DNA of 64,000 bases, from assembly GCF_009862785.1 (NCBI RefSeq), contig NZ_WWHU01000001.1:4526001-4590000 (forward strand). Direction: 5' to 3'. This document shows positions 55,329-63,432 of this stretch, piece after piece. The notes beneath the pieces are model-generated. The model was not told where the DNA came from. It searched no databases and was given only the letters and a program-made list of their open reading frames with translations. Both the position numbers and the translations under genes were made by a program. The first letter of the stretch is position 1; each line of letters begins with the position of its first letter. The stretch is from Gordonia sp. SID5947 (lineage in GTDB: Bacteria; Actinomycetota; Actinomycetes; Mycobacteriales; Mycobacteriaceae).

Positions 55329-56888
55329 ATGACCGACTTGGGGCGCAACGGAATTCGGTTATCTCGACAACACCGACGTCGACGGGGCGGTCCGCGGGTG
55401 CGTCACCGGCTCGCCGTCGGCGTCACGGCTCTGGCCACGGTCGTGGCGGTCGGTGCCGGAGCGACGACGGGATCGGGACAGGCGGGGGCGGCGACGGTCG
55501 ACGACATCATCTCCGGCGTCGTCTTGGACGTGCTCGGCGGCAGTTCCGGTCTCGGGCAGCTGGGAACGCTCGCGGACGGCCTGATGGACGTCGTGAACGG
55601 CGGTGGCGCCGGCGTCGCCGACCAATGGCGGGTCCAGCTCTGCGGGTCCGGCGCCGCGAACGGTGGCGCGGATTGTTCGCGCTCGACCGGTGTCGGCCTC
55701 GCGATGGTGGCACCCGGCCGGATCGAACTCGTTCCGGTCGACGCATGGGGTGCGGCGTCGGGGATCTACGACGCCGTCGACACCGTCGACAATCTGCTGC
55801 CCGCCGCCTGGCAGTCGATCCCGGACCTGCGGCATCCCGAGCTTCCGGAGGGTGAGGCGACTATCGGCGGCAGCGGATTCCAGTTCGCCTTCGCCTCGAC
55901 CGGGGGCGAGGCCACGGCGATCTCGTATCTACCGGTGAGTCTGGCCACCGCCGGCGCGAGTGATGGCCGCGAGGCATACGCGTTCGCCGTCGTCGGTATG
56001 GCGAACGCATGGACGACCGACGACGTCACCACGTCGCTGGTCGGTATCCCGCTGCCGATCACCCTTCCCGGCATCGGCCACGTCAGCTGTTTCGGCGGAC
56101 TCACCGCTGCCTACGCGGACGGTGTCGGCGCCTGCGTGAACGTCGTGGGCACCTTCGACTTCCGCTGGACGGCACCGAACGGCGAGCTGCAGTTCGGCCT
56201 CACCGACCCGACCGGCATCCTGTTCGATCCCGCCTCGGTGCTCGGCACGGTGATCGCTGCGGTGATGACCGACGTCAGCGGCGCGGGGAACCTGCCGATC
56301 ACCCTCGGAAAGGACTTCGCCCGCCTGGGTTTCGGCGGGGACCACGGCCTCCTCAGCGGGAACTTCGTCCGTCTCACGAGCGATTACGGCAGTCAGGGTG
56401 AGACGACGATCGAGTGGCTGGGTCAGAAGCTGACCCTGAATCCGATGGTCGATGTCAACGGACAGGACCGTCCGAACCACCTCGGAGTGCCGTCCCTCGA
56501 TTTGAGCGAGCTCGACCCCGACGAGATCGTTCCCGTCGTGTCCCTCCCGGAGTTCGCGTCCCCCTTCGGCCTGCCGGACGCGGCCGGGCCGTCGGTCACG
56601 AGGACACCCTCGGCCGCGGCCGGTTCCGAGGTGACCGGCCCCGGGGTGACCGGCCCCGGGGACCCCGGCTCCGAGGTCGCTCGAACCGACGACGCCGGCT
56701 CCGAGGTCGCCGTCGACGGCACTTCGGTGACCTCGCCGAGCGGCGAGGCCACCGATTCGGACCCGACGTCGGGCGGGGGTGAATCCTCGAACTCGGCCGA
56801 CGGGTCGTCGACGGCAGACGACTCGTCGACAGACTCGTCCTCGCCACAGAGTGACTCGGCGTCGGCCGGTTCCGAAGACGCCTCCTAG
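55329..56888 (+). CDS. Large secreted protein with an acidic Ser/Asp tail
   Basis: 519 residues from ATG 55329, with GGGGAG upstream; an ATG at 55290 lacks a site. A signal peptide (AVGVTALATVVAVGAGATTGSGQAGA) ends near residue 55. The body is Gly/Ala/Val/Asp-rich and likely beta-helical, with four Cys. The last 110 residues, from about 56610, are low-complexity Ser/Asp/Gly/Thr, with repeated GSEV units. No catalytic motif is seen. Proteins of this kind are found in mycolic-acid bacteria as cell-wall surface proteins of unknown role. Confidence 0.78.
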   Translation: MTDLGRNGIRLSRQHRRRRGGPRVRHRLAVGVTALATVVAVGAGATTGSGQAGAATVDDIISGVVLDVLGGSSGLGQLGTLADGLMDVVNGGGAGVADQWRVQLCGSGAANGGADCSRSTGVGLAMVAPGRIELVPVDAWGAASGIYDAVDTVDNLLPAAWQSIPDLRHPELPEGEATIGGSGFQFAFASTGGEATAISYLPVSLATAGASDGREAYAFAVVGMANAWTTDDVTTSLVGIPLPITLPGIGHVSCFGGLTAAYADGVGACVNVVGTFDFRWTAPNGELQFGLTDPTGILFDPASVLGTVIAAVMTDVSGAGNLPITLGKDFARLGFGGDHGLLSGNFVRLTSDYGSQGETTIEWLGQKLTLNPMVDVNGQDRPNHLGVPSLDLSELDPDEIVPVVSLPEFASPFGLPDAAGPSVTRTPSAAAGSEVTGPGVTGPGDPGSEVARTDDAGSEVAVDGTSVTSPSGEATDSDPTSGGGESSNSADGSSTADDSSTDSSSPQSDSASAGSEDAS

Positions 56889-56993
56889 GCGGGCCGCGCC
56901 GCGTCCGAGCCGGTCACACGGTATGGGTCGCCCTCGTGGTTACAGTGGAGACCACGTTCAGCGTCACCCCGGTCCGCTCACCAAGGAGGAGCC

Positions 56994-57188
56994 ATGGCGG
57001 TAGATCCGGCGAAGAGCAAAGCGGTCTCCGAAGTCGTCCGTGCGCACCCGGGTATGAGCCTGGTAGCCGTCTCACCCGGCATCGTGGTGTTCCTGCTCGT
57101 CGGCTTCTTGCTGAACTGGCCGCTCGCCATCCTGTTGGGCCTTGTGGGGGCCGGCGCAGGCTACTACTTTCTGACCCGTCAGAAGTAG
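56994..57188 (+). CDS. Tiny membrane protein
   Basis: 64 residues with an excellent AAGGAGGA before the ATG. Two hydrophobic stretches (SPGIVVFLLVGFLLNWPLAILLGLVGAGAGYYF) follow a short cytoplasmic N-terminus. No family is recognised. It lies 13 bases before the S4-domain gene and is probably co-transcribed. Confidence 0.7.
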   Translation: MAVDPAKSKAVSEVVRAHPGMSLVAVSPGIVVFLLVGFLLNWPLAILLGLVGAGAGYYFLTRQK

Positions 57189-57201
57189 GCCCCGAGGAGC
57201 G

Positions 57202-58098
57202 ATGACCACACGCGTCGACAGCTGGATCTGGGCGATCCGGCTCACCAAGACCCGTTCAGCGGCCGGTGCCGCATGCCGCGGCGGACACGTGCGCGTCAAC
57301 GGCGCCACCGCCAAACCGGCGCAGCCGGTCGCCGTCGGCGATGAAGTACGGGTCCGACTCCACGGTCACGAGCGGGTCGTCGAGGTCACCGCGCTGATCA
57401 GCAAGCGTGTGTCCGCGCCCGCGGCCGCCGAATGCTACATCGACCGGAGCCCGCCGCCGCCTCCGCGAGAGGTGGTCGCGAGTCAGCCGCGCCGAGATCG
57501 CGGTGCCGGCCGTCCGACCAAACGGGAACGCCGCGAACTCGATCGTCTTCGGATGCACGGCGGGCTTCTCGTCTCGCTCGTCCTCGTGCTCGTTGTCGCA
57601 CTCGCGGGCTGTTCGGACGATTCCGACGATCCGGCCGCACCCACCACGGCGGACGCACCCGGCAAGGCCGGCAGCGGACCGTTCTTCGGCGCGTGTGGCG
57701 GCGTCACGACCGAAGAGGTCACCCGTATCACGAGGTTCGCCGGACTCGGCAACACCGTCAACAATCCGTCGGTCTGCGAATGGGACGGCAGCAGCGACCG
57801 CACCGGACCGGTGGCGTCGTTCAACTGGTATCGCGGGTCCCCGATCGGTCGCGAACGGGCGACCGAGCAGTTGTCGCGTGCGTCCACCAAGGACCTCGAC
57901 ATCGACGGGCACAAGGGCTTCATCGCCTCCGACCTCGGGATCTGCGAGATCGGCATCGCCTTCGGAGCCGACTTCTTCGAATGGTCGGTGAGTTCCGGCA
58001 CGCAGGCACTCGGGAGCGACCAACCCCCACCCACGACCGAGCAGATATGCGATTCGACGCGTGAACTCGCCCGGCTCTCGATCGAGCGTGCCTCATGA
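57202..58098 (+). CDS. S4 RNA-binding domain fused in frame to a DUF3558 lipoprotein
   Basis: 298 residues from ATG 57202. Residues 1-117 are an Hsp15-like S4 RNA-binding domain (TRVDSWIWAIRLTKTRSAAGAACRGG) with a Pro/Arg-rich end that normally terminates near RRELDRLR. Here there is no stop: the frame runs directly into M118, a lipoprotein signal with lipobox LAGC at Cys137, and a DUF3558 domain. The second part has its own start-like ATG at 57553 but no clear ribosome site. Whether one fused protein or two are made cannot be told. A similar lipoprotein follows, overlapping the stop by four bases. Confidence 0.75.
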   Translation: MTTRVDSWIWAIRLTKTRSAAGAACRGGHVRVNGATAKPAQPVAVGDEVRVRLHGHERVVEVTALISKRVSAPAAAECYIDRSPPPPPREVVASQPRRDRGAGRPTKRERRELDRLRMHGGLLVSLVLVLVVALAGCSDDSDDPAAPTTADAPGKAGSGPFFGACGGVTTEEVTRITRFAGLGNTVNNPSVCEWDGSSDRTGPVASFNWYRGSPIGRERATEQLSRASTKDLDIDGHKGFIASDLGICEIGIAFGADFFEWSVSSGTQALGSDQPPPTTEQICDSTRELARLSIERAS

Positions 58099-58643
58099 AA
58101 CGCGTCCTCATGCTGATCGCGGCCCTCCTCCTGGTGCTCGGCCTCGGCACCGCGTGCGCCCGCGATATCGACGGCGAGCCCGTGGCGGTGGGCGCCGCCG
58201 ACAACGAGCAGGAGGGCCACGTCGACACCGATCAATACGACAAGCTGCTCCTCGAGTGCGAGGTTCTGTCGACGGCGCAGATCGCCCAGGCGGTCGGCGG
58301 GAGTGTCGCCCGTGGCACCTTCAACGGGGCCATCTGCCGGTGGCTGGTGGAGGGCGCGACCTCGGCGAGTGTCACCTTCAACTGGTTCGAGTGGGGCGAC
58401 CCGAACGTCGAGAAGGAGACCGCCAAGAAGCTCGGCTACGAGACCGAGAACATCAAGGTGGCCAGTCAGGCGGCATTCACCCAGCGCGACCCGAAACGGC
58501 CCGCGGTCTGCGGGGTCACCGCGCGCGCCCCGAGCCGCGGCGTGTTCACCTGGTGGGTCGAGCCGCGCACCGCCGCAGTGGCCGCGGATCCGTGTGCAGC
58601 GCCGATCAAGCTGATGGAGTTGCTGCTCAGCGGTGGTCAGTAG
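58095..58643 (+). CDS. DUF3558 lipoprotein
   Basis: 182 residues from ATG 58095, overlapping the previous stop (ATGA). A signal peptide ends in the lipobox LGTAC with Cys21. The mature part has the DUF3558 layout: CEVLSTAQIAQAVGG, ICRWL, and a closing segment with two more Cys. Members are small cell-surface lipoproteins of mycolic-acid bacteria with unknown ligands. It follows the DUF3558 domain of the preceding fusion, so the two probably work together. Confidence 0.82.
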   Translation: MKRVLMLIAALLLVLGLGTACARDIDGEPVAVGAADNEQEGHVDTDQYDKLLLECEVLSTAQIAQAVGGSVARGTFNGAICRWLVEGATSASVTFNWFEWGDPNVEKETAKKLGYETENIKVASQAAFTQRDPKRPAVCGVTARAPSRGVFTWWVEPRTAAVAADPCAAPIKLMELLLSGGQ

Positions 58644-58701
58644 ACCCGGTTCGCCGCGCGCAACAGCGGGTCGATTCTGGTGACGCGAGCCGATTCTGGA
58701 G

Positions 58702-58725
58702 ACGCGGGCCGTCGACGACCCGCGT
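58702..58725. terminator. Hairpin between convergent lipoprotein and thioesterase genes
   Basis: ACGCGGG (58702-58708) pairs with CCCGCGT (58719-58725). A direct repeat of GACGACCCGCGTG follows (58714 and 58733), which can form alternative stems. It is likely a two-way terminator, though without a T tract. Confidence 0.4.
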
Positions 58726-58774
58726 GAGCCCCGACGACCCGCGTGGGCCCAGACGCACCGCGGGATCCGGGGCC

Positions 58775-59602
58775 TTACCTGTTCAACTTCGAGACGGACA
58801 CCGTCGCCGCGACCACCGGTGTGCCGTCATCGCCGGGGATCTGCATCCACACCAGCAGACGTTCCGGCTCCCGCACCCGCCGTAGGGTGATCCGAACACC
58901 GGGCACGATCGGACGCAGGTACTCGATCACGGCGCGGTGCGGACCGTCGACCAGGTCGGGATGATCGACGAGTTCATCCTCGATCGCCTCGAGGTAGGCG
59001 GCGTTGTTGAGGTGTTTGAACGGATCGAAATCGGTGATCCGCAGAACGTGCTCGCGATCCTCCAGCTCGATCGACGACGGGTCGGGCGCCTTGTCGGGGT
59101 TCATCGACTTCCAGCGCAGCCGGTGCTCGTCGGTCATCTCCGAGAGCATCTCGAACATCTCGTCGGTGATCCTCGACGGCATGCCCTGATTGTTCACGTT
59201 GATCCAGAACGCCTCGGTCTCGATGAGTCCCGGTGCGCGCTCCTCGGGGTTGAAGCGGTTCGTCTCGTGATCGGCGGTCAGGCGCACGCGCATGTTGGTC
59301 CAGCGCGTGGACAGTGCGCCACACCAGCGCTGCGCGGTGACGGCGGCGGGCCACGAGAAGGGGCGGATCACGTCGATCACGGTCCGCCGGACGATCCAGA
59401 ACGGGTCGGACGCGCCGTAGTCGGTGGCCTCGATGTTGTCGTTGGCGACATCCTGCAGGTATCGCGCCACGGCATCGAGCCGTACACGCATCTCCTGATC
59501 GACGTCGCCGGTCCGCACGCGATAGCCGGCTTCGAAGTATCGAGCGCCGTCCTTCCGATCCCGCAGTGGTTCGATGTCAGTCCCGCTAGGTGGGGCGGTC
59601 AC
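58775..59602 (-). CDS. Acyl-ACP thioesterase domain protein
   Basis: 275 residues from the GTG at 59600-59602; the frame stays open far upstream but only this part is coding. Two hot-dog folds are seen: the first with YFEAGYRVRTGDVDQEMRVRLDAVARYLQD, and the second with the Asp/His/Asn segment FDPFKHLNNAAYLEA typical of acyl-ACP thioesterases. It should release fatty acids from acyl carrier protein or CoA. It is divergent from the fprB-like gene across a short region with palindromes. Substrate chain length is unknown. Confidence 0.88.
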   Translation of the reverse strand: MTAPPSGTDIEPLRDRKDGARYFEAGYRVRTGDVDQEMRVRLDAVARYLQDVANDNIEATDYGASDPFWIVRRTVIDVIRPFSWPAAVTAQRWCGALSTRWTNMRVRLTADHETNRFNPEERAPGLIETEAFWINVNNQGMPSRITDEMFEMLSEMTDEHRLRWKSMNPDKAPDPSSIELEDREHVLRITDFDPFKHLNNAAYLEAIEDELVDHPDLVDGPHRAVIEYLRPIVPGVRITLRRVREPERLLVWMQIPGDDGTPVVAATVSVSKLNR

Positions 59603-59625
59603 TCGGTCCCTACTTTCCGTCGCCG

Positions 59626-59676
59626 GTATCTTTACAGTTAAGATACGCAGGACGAGAAAACTAGAACACGTTCCAC
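59626..59676. promoter_or_regulatory. Operators between thioesterase and fprB genes, including a KstR-like box
   Basis: TAGAACACGTTCCA (59663-59676) fits the KstR consensus TnnAACnnGTTnnA exactly. Overlapping it, AACACGT TCC ACGTGTT (59667-59683) is a perfect 7-base inverted repeat. Upstream, GTATCTT-N8-AAGATAC (59626-59647) is another perfect inverted repeat and overlaps a TACAGT hexamer. Both genes could be controlled here. Confidence 0.5.
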
Positions 59677-59701
59677 GTGTTGGATTACGAGGAAACAGCA
59701 G

Positions 59702-61381
59702 ATGGCGCATGTGATCACCCGACCATGTTGCAACGATGCCAGTTGTGTCAGCGTGTGTCCGGTCAACTGCATTCACCCCACGCCCGATGAGCCGGAGTTC
59801 TTCACGGCGGAGATGTTGTTCATCGATCCCGAGACGTGCATCGACTGCGGGGCGTGCATCGACGAGTGCCCGGTGGAGGCGATCCTCCCCGACGACCAAC
59901 TCGATGAGCGGGATGAGCCGTATCTGCAGATCAACGCCGACTACTACAAGGACCACGACGTCGAAGGCGGTCTGGTGCCGCCGAAGAAGGCGCCGCAGCT
60001 GCCCGAGGGCGAACTGCATGTCGCCATCGTCGGTGCTGGACCGGCCGCCTTCTATGCGGCCGAGGAGCTCGTGCGCAAGCCTCAGGTCAAAGTCGACATG
60101 TTCGACCGGCTGCCGACTCCCTACGGCCTCGTGCGGGCCGGTGTCGCCCCCGACCACGCGCCCACCAAGGGCGTCGAGAAGACGTTTGCGGCCACGGCGG
60201 CGAAGCGGAACTTCCAGTACTTCCTGAATGTGGAGGTCGGCAAGCACATCACCCACGCAGAGCTTGTCGAGCGCTATCACGCGGTGGTGTACGCTGTCGG
60301 TGCGTCCACCGACAAGCGTATGGGGCTCGAGGGGGAGGATCTGGCCGGGTCGATCCCGGCGACGGAGTTCGTCGCCTGGTACAACGGCCATCCCGACTAC
60401 GCCGATCTCGATGTCGATCTGTCCTCCGAGCGGGCGGTGGTGGTCGGCAACGGCAACGTGGCCCTCGACGTCGCGCGCATCCTGGTCAGTGATCCCGACG
60501 AACTCGCGAAGACCGATATCGCCGACCACGCGCTGGCAACCCTGCGTGAGTCGAATGTGAAAGAGGTCGTCCTGCTCGCCCGGCGCGGTGTCGCGCAGGC
60601 GGCGTACACCAACAGCGAGTTCCTGGCTCTCGGTGACGTCGAGGGCGTCGATGTGGTCATCGACCCCGACGAACTCGTCCTCGATCCGGCCAGCGAGGCT
60701 GCGCTCGAGGCCGACACCCTGGATTCGACGATCGCGACCAAGATCCGTCTCGCGCGCGAGGTCGCCGAGCGGCCGACCACCGAGGGAAACCGGCGAATCG
60801 TCTTCCGCTTCCTGGTCTCGCCGATGGAGCTGGCAGGCGACGGGCATGTGGAGCGGTTGACGTGCGTGCGAAACGTGTACGCCCCGGGCACCGAACGGGT
60901 GGCGGTGACGCCATCGGACGAGCGCTTCGACATCGACGCCGGCGTGGTGCTGCGGGCGATCGGTTATCGTGGTGTACCTGTCATCGATCTGCCGTTCGAC
61001 GAGGTGAACGGCGTCGTGCCGAACACCGACGGCAGAGTTCAGGTCGCGGCCGACGGTGAGGTCGTGCCGGGACTCTTCGTCGCTGGATGGATCAAACGTG
61101 GTGCGACCGGGGGGATCGGCATGAATCGGATATGTGGCCAGGAGACCGCGGAAGCCATATTGAAAGACTATGTGGCGGGGGTCTTCTCGGGGCCGGCCAC
61201 GTCTCGCGACGACGTCGCTGAGATCGTCGCGGACCGCGGCGCCCGCCGCATCGGCATGGATGGCTGGAAGGCCATCGACGCAGCCGAGAAGGATGCCGGT
61301 AAGTCTGCCGGTCGTCGACGCGTGAAGTTCGTGTCGCTCAACGAGTTCGAGGTCGCCGCCGGTATGGAACCGGTGCAGTAG
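59702..61381 (+). CDS. fprB: Ferredoxin-NADP reductase with an N-terminal ferredoxin domain (FprB type)
   Basis: 559 residues from ATG 59702. The first 90 residues form a ferredoxin domain with two Cys clusters (CCNDASCVSVCPVNC; CIDCGACIDECPVEA). From about residue 105 the adrenodoxin-reductase fold follows: FAD motif HVAIVGAGPAAFYAAEEL, TPYGLVRAGVAPDH, NADP motif VVVGNGNVALDVARIL, and GWIKRGATGGIGMNRICGQ at the end. This matches mycobacterial FprB. It passes electrons from NADPH to ferredoxins, for example for P450s; a KstR-like box upstream would fit sterol metabolism. The glycosyltransferase gene starts three bases later. Confidence 0.93.
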   Translation: MAHVITRPCCNDASCVSVCPVNCIHPTPDEPEFFTAEMLFIDPETCIDCGACIDECPVEAILPDDQLDERDEPYLQINADYYKDHDVEGGLVPPKKAPQLPEGELHVAIVGAGPAAFYAAEELVRKPQVKVDMFDRLPTPYGLVRAGVAPDHAPTKGVEKTFAATAAKRNFQYFLNVEVGKHITHAELVERYHAVVYAVGASTDKRMGLEGEDLAGSIPATEFVAWYNGHPDYADLDVDLSSERAVVVGNGNVALDVARILVSDPDELAKTDIADHALATLRESNVKEVVLLARRGVAQAAYTNSEFLALGDVEGVDVVIDPDELVLDPASEAALEADTLDSTIATKIRLAREVAERPTTEGNRRIVFRFLVSPMELAGDGHVERLTCVRNVYAPGTERVAVTPSDERFDIDAGVVLRAIGYRGVPVIDLPFDEVNGVVPNTDGRVQVAADGEVVPGLFVAGWIKRGATGGIGMNRICGQETAEAILKDYVAGVFSGPATSRDDVAEIVADRGARRIGMDGWKAIDAAEKDAGKSAGRRRVKFVSLNEFEVAAGMEPVQ

Positions 61382-61383
61382 GG

Positions 61384-62667
61384 ATGCGCGTCGCACTGCT
61401 GTCGTATCGCAGCAAGCCGCACTGTGGCGGTCAGGGAGTCTACGTCCGCCATCTGTCCCGGGAGCTCGCGTTGCTCGGCCATGAGGTCGAGATCTTCTCC
61501 GGCCAGCCATATCCCGAACTCGACCAGGTTGCCATCGACGCGGGGGTCAAGCTCACCGAGGTGCCGAGCATGGCGCTCTACGACGAGCCGGATCCGTTCC
61601 GTACGCCGCGACCTGGTGAGTACCGCGACTGGATCGATCTGCTCGAGGTCGGCTCCATGTGGACGGCCAGCTTCGGCGAGCCCCTGACCTTCAGTCTGCG
61701 GGTGGCCCGGATGCTGAAGGAACGACGGGACGACTTCGACATCGTCCATGACAACCAGTGCCTCGGTTACGGTCTGCTCGACATCCAGCGCGCCGGTTTC
61801 CCGCTGATCGCCACCATCCACCATCCGATCACGCGCGACCGCACCCTGGCGGTCAAGGCGGCCAAGGGCTGGCGCAAGATCACCGCCTGGCGCTGGCACT
61901 CGTTCCTCCGGATGCAGGGCCGGGTCTCCCGCCGAATCCCGGAGCTGCTCACCGTGTCCCGGAGCAGCGAGGTGGACATTCGGAAGGCATTCGACATCTC
62001 GTCGGGCCGCATCACCACCATCCCTCTCGGCGTGAACACCGACGTCTTTCGGCCCGGTGTCGAGCGGGTGCCGGGACGCATCGTCTGCGTCGCGAGTGCG
62101 GATGCACCGCTCAAGGGTGTCTCCTACCTGCTCGAGGCGGTCGCCAAGCTCAGTGCCGAACGCGAGACCGAGTTGGTCCTGGTGTCCAAGCTCGACCCGA
62201 ACGGTCCGTCGGCCAAGATGATCGACGACCTGGCCATCGGTGATCGCGTCCGAGTGGTCTCCGGACTGGAGGACGAGGAGATGGCCGACCTGCTGGCGTC
62301 TGCCGAGGTCGCTTGTGTCCCATCGTTGTACGAGGGCTTTTCACTCCCAGCGGTCGAGGCGATGAGCTGCGCGACGCCGCTCGTCGCGACGCGCGCCGGC
62401 GCGATCCCCGAGGTCGTCGGGACCGCGGAGGAGGCAGCGTTGCTCGTGCCGCCGGGCGATTCCGGCAAGCTCGCGCAGTCCATCGGACGCCTGCTCGACG
62501 ACGCCGAGCTGCGGGGCAGGCTCGGGCGGGGAGGCCGGAGCCGTGTCGAGGAGCGTTACAGCTGGGCGGCGGTGGCCGCCAAGACCGCAGCTCACTACGA
62601 GACCGTCCTGGAACGGGTCGCGCGCGACGGGGGCGTGGCGAACGAGTCCGGCCCGGTCGCGGGCTGA
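61384..62667 (+). CDS. Glycosyltransferase family 4 protein
   Basis: 427 residues starting at ATG 61384, directly after fprB. The GT-B fold is indicated by the start MRVALLSYRSKPHCGGQGVYVRHLSRELALLGHEVEIFSG, the donor-site SLYEGFSLPAVEAMSCATPLVATRAGAIPEVVG with its E-x7-E, and a C-terminal crossover helix (YSWAAVAAKTAAHYE). It transfers a sugar from a nucleotide donor to an unknown acceptor at the cytoplasmic side. It is followed by a methyltransferase and a toroid protein, as in a cell-envelope glycan or glycolipid cluster. The link with fprB may only be by operon. Confidence 0.9.
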   Translation: MRVALLSYRSKPHCGGQGVYVRHLSRELALLGHEVEIFSGQPYPELDQVAIDAGVKLTEVPSMALYDEPDPFRTPRPGEYRDWIDLLEVGSMWTASFGEPLTFSLRVARMLKERRDDFDIVHDNQCLGYGLLDIQRAGFPLIATIHHPITRDRTLAVKAAKGWRKITAWRWHSFLRMQGRVSRRIPELLTVSRSSEVDIRKAFDISSGRITTIPLGVNTDVFRPGVERVPGRIVCVASADAPLKGVSYLLEAVAKLSAERETELVLVSKLDPNGPSAKMIDDLAIGDRVRVVSGLEDEEMADLLASAEVACVPSLYEGFSLPAVEAMSCATPLVATRAGAIPEVVGTAEEAALLVPPGDSGKLAQSIGRLLDDAELRGRLGRGGRSRVEERYSWAAVAAKTAAHYETVLERVARDGGVANESGPVAG

Positions 62668-62703
62668 CCACAGCAACATCACCGATCGACGAAGGGAACG
62701 CGC

Positions 62704-63432
62704 GTGCTGACAGTGGATTTCGACCGCCTGGGGGTGGGTCCGCAGACCAAGGCGATCGATATCGGTGCCGGGCAGGGGAGGCACTCGTTCGAGATGTTCC
62801 GGCGTGGCGCGGATGTCATCGCCTTCGACCAGTCCGAATCCGATATGGCCGACGTCGGCGAGATGTTCGACGCGATGATGGCCGAAGGGCACGTGCCCGC
62901 GGATGCGAAAGCGCGCGCCGAGGTCGGTGACGCACTTCGTCTTCCGTACGCCGACAACAGCTTCGACGTCGTCTTGATGTCGGAGATCCTCGAGCACATC
63001 CCAGGTGACGAGGCCGCGATGGCCGAGATGGTGCGCATTCTGCGCCCGGGCGGGGTCGCGGCCGTCACGGTCCCGCGGTACTGGCCGGAAAAGGTCTGCT
63101 GGGCACTGTCCGACGAGTATCACGAGGTGGAGGGCGGGCATGTCCGCATCTACAAGGCCTCCGAGCTCGCGGACAAGCTGACCAGGGCCGGCCTCGAGGT
63201 CACCGGTACCGACCATTCGCACGCACTGCATGCGCCGTACTGGTGGCTGAAATGTGCTGTCGGCGTGGAGAACAACGACAATCTCCTGGTGAAGGGCTAT
63301 CACCAGCTGCTCGTCTGGGACATGATGAGCAAGCCGTGGCTGACGCGGGTGGGGGAGCAGGCGCTCAACCCGTTCATCGGCAAGTCGGTGGCGCTCTACC
63401 TACGGAAGCCGGCCGACTCCGGGACACCGTGA
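62704..63432 (+). CDS. Class I SAM-dependent methyltransferase
   Basis: 242 residues from GTG 62704, with GAAGGGAA upstream. Motif I AIDIGAGQGRHSFEM binds SAM; the acidic residue at the end of beta-2 is in IAFDQSE. DALRLPYADNSFDVVLMSEILEHIPGDEAAMAEMVRILRPGG covers motifs II-IV of Methyltransf_11. The acceptor is unknown; a sugar or lipid made by the adjacent glycosyltransferase is likely. Its stop overlaps the next start (GTGA). Confidence 0.9.
   Translation: MLTVDFDRLGVGPQTKAIDIGAGQGRHSFEMFRRGADVIAFDQSESDMADVGEMFDAMMAEGHVPADAKARAEVGDALRLPYADNSFDVVLMSEILEHIPGDEAAMAEMVRILRPGGVAAVTVPRYWPEKVCWALSDEYHEVEGGHVRIYKASELADKLTRAGLEVTGTDHSHALHAPYWWLKCAVGVENNDNLLVKGYHQLLVWDMMSKPWLTRVGEQALNPFIGKSVALYLRKPADSGTP

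Noticed and set aside
59603..61510. Upstream extension of the thioesterase frame to 911 residues
   Set aside because: The extension is antisense to fprB; only the last 275 residues have thioesterase motifs, with a GTG start at 59602.
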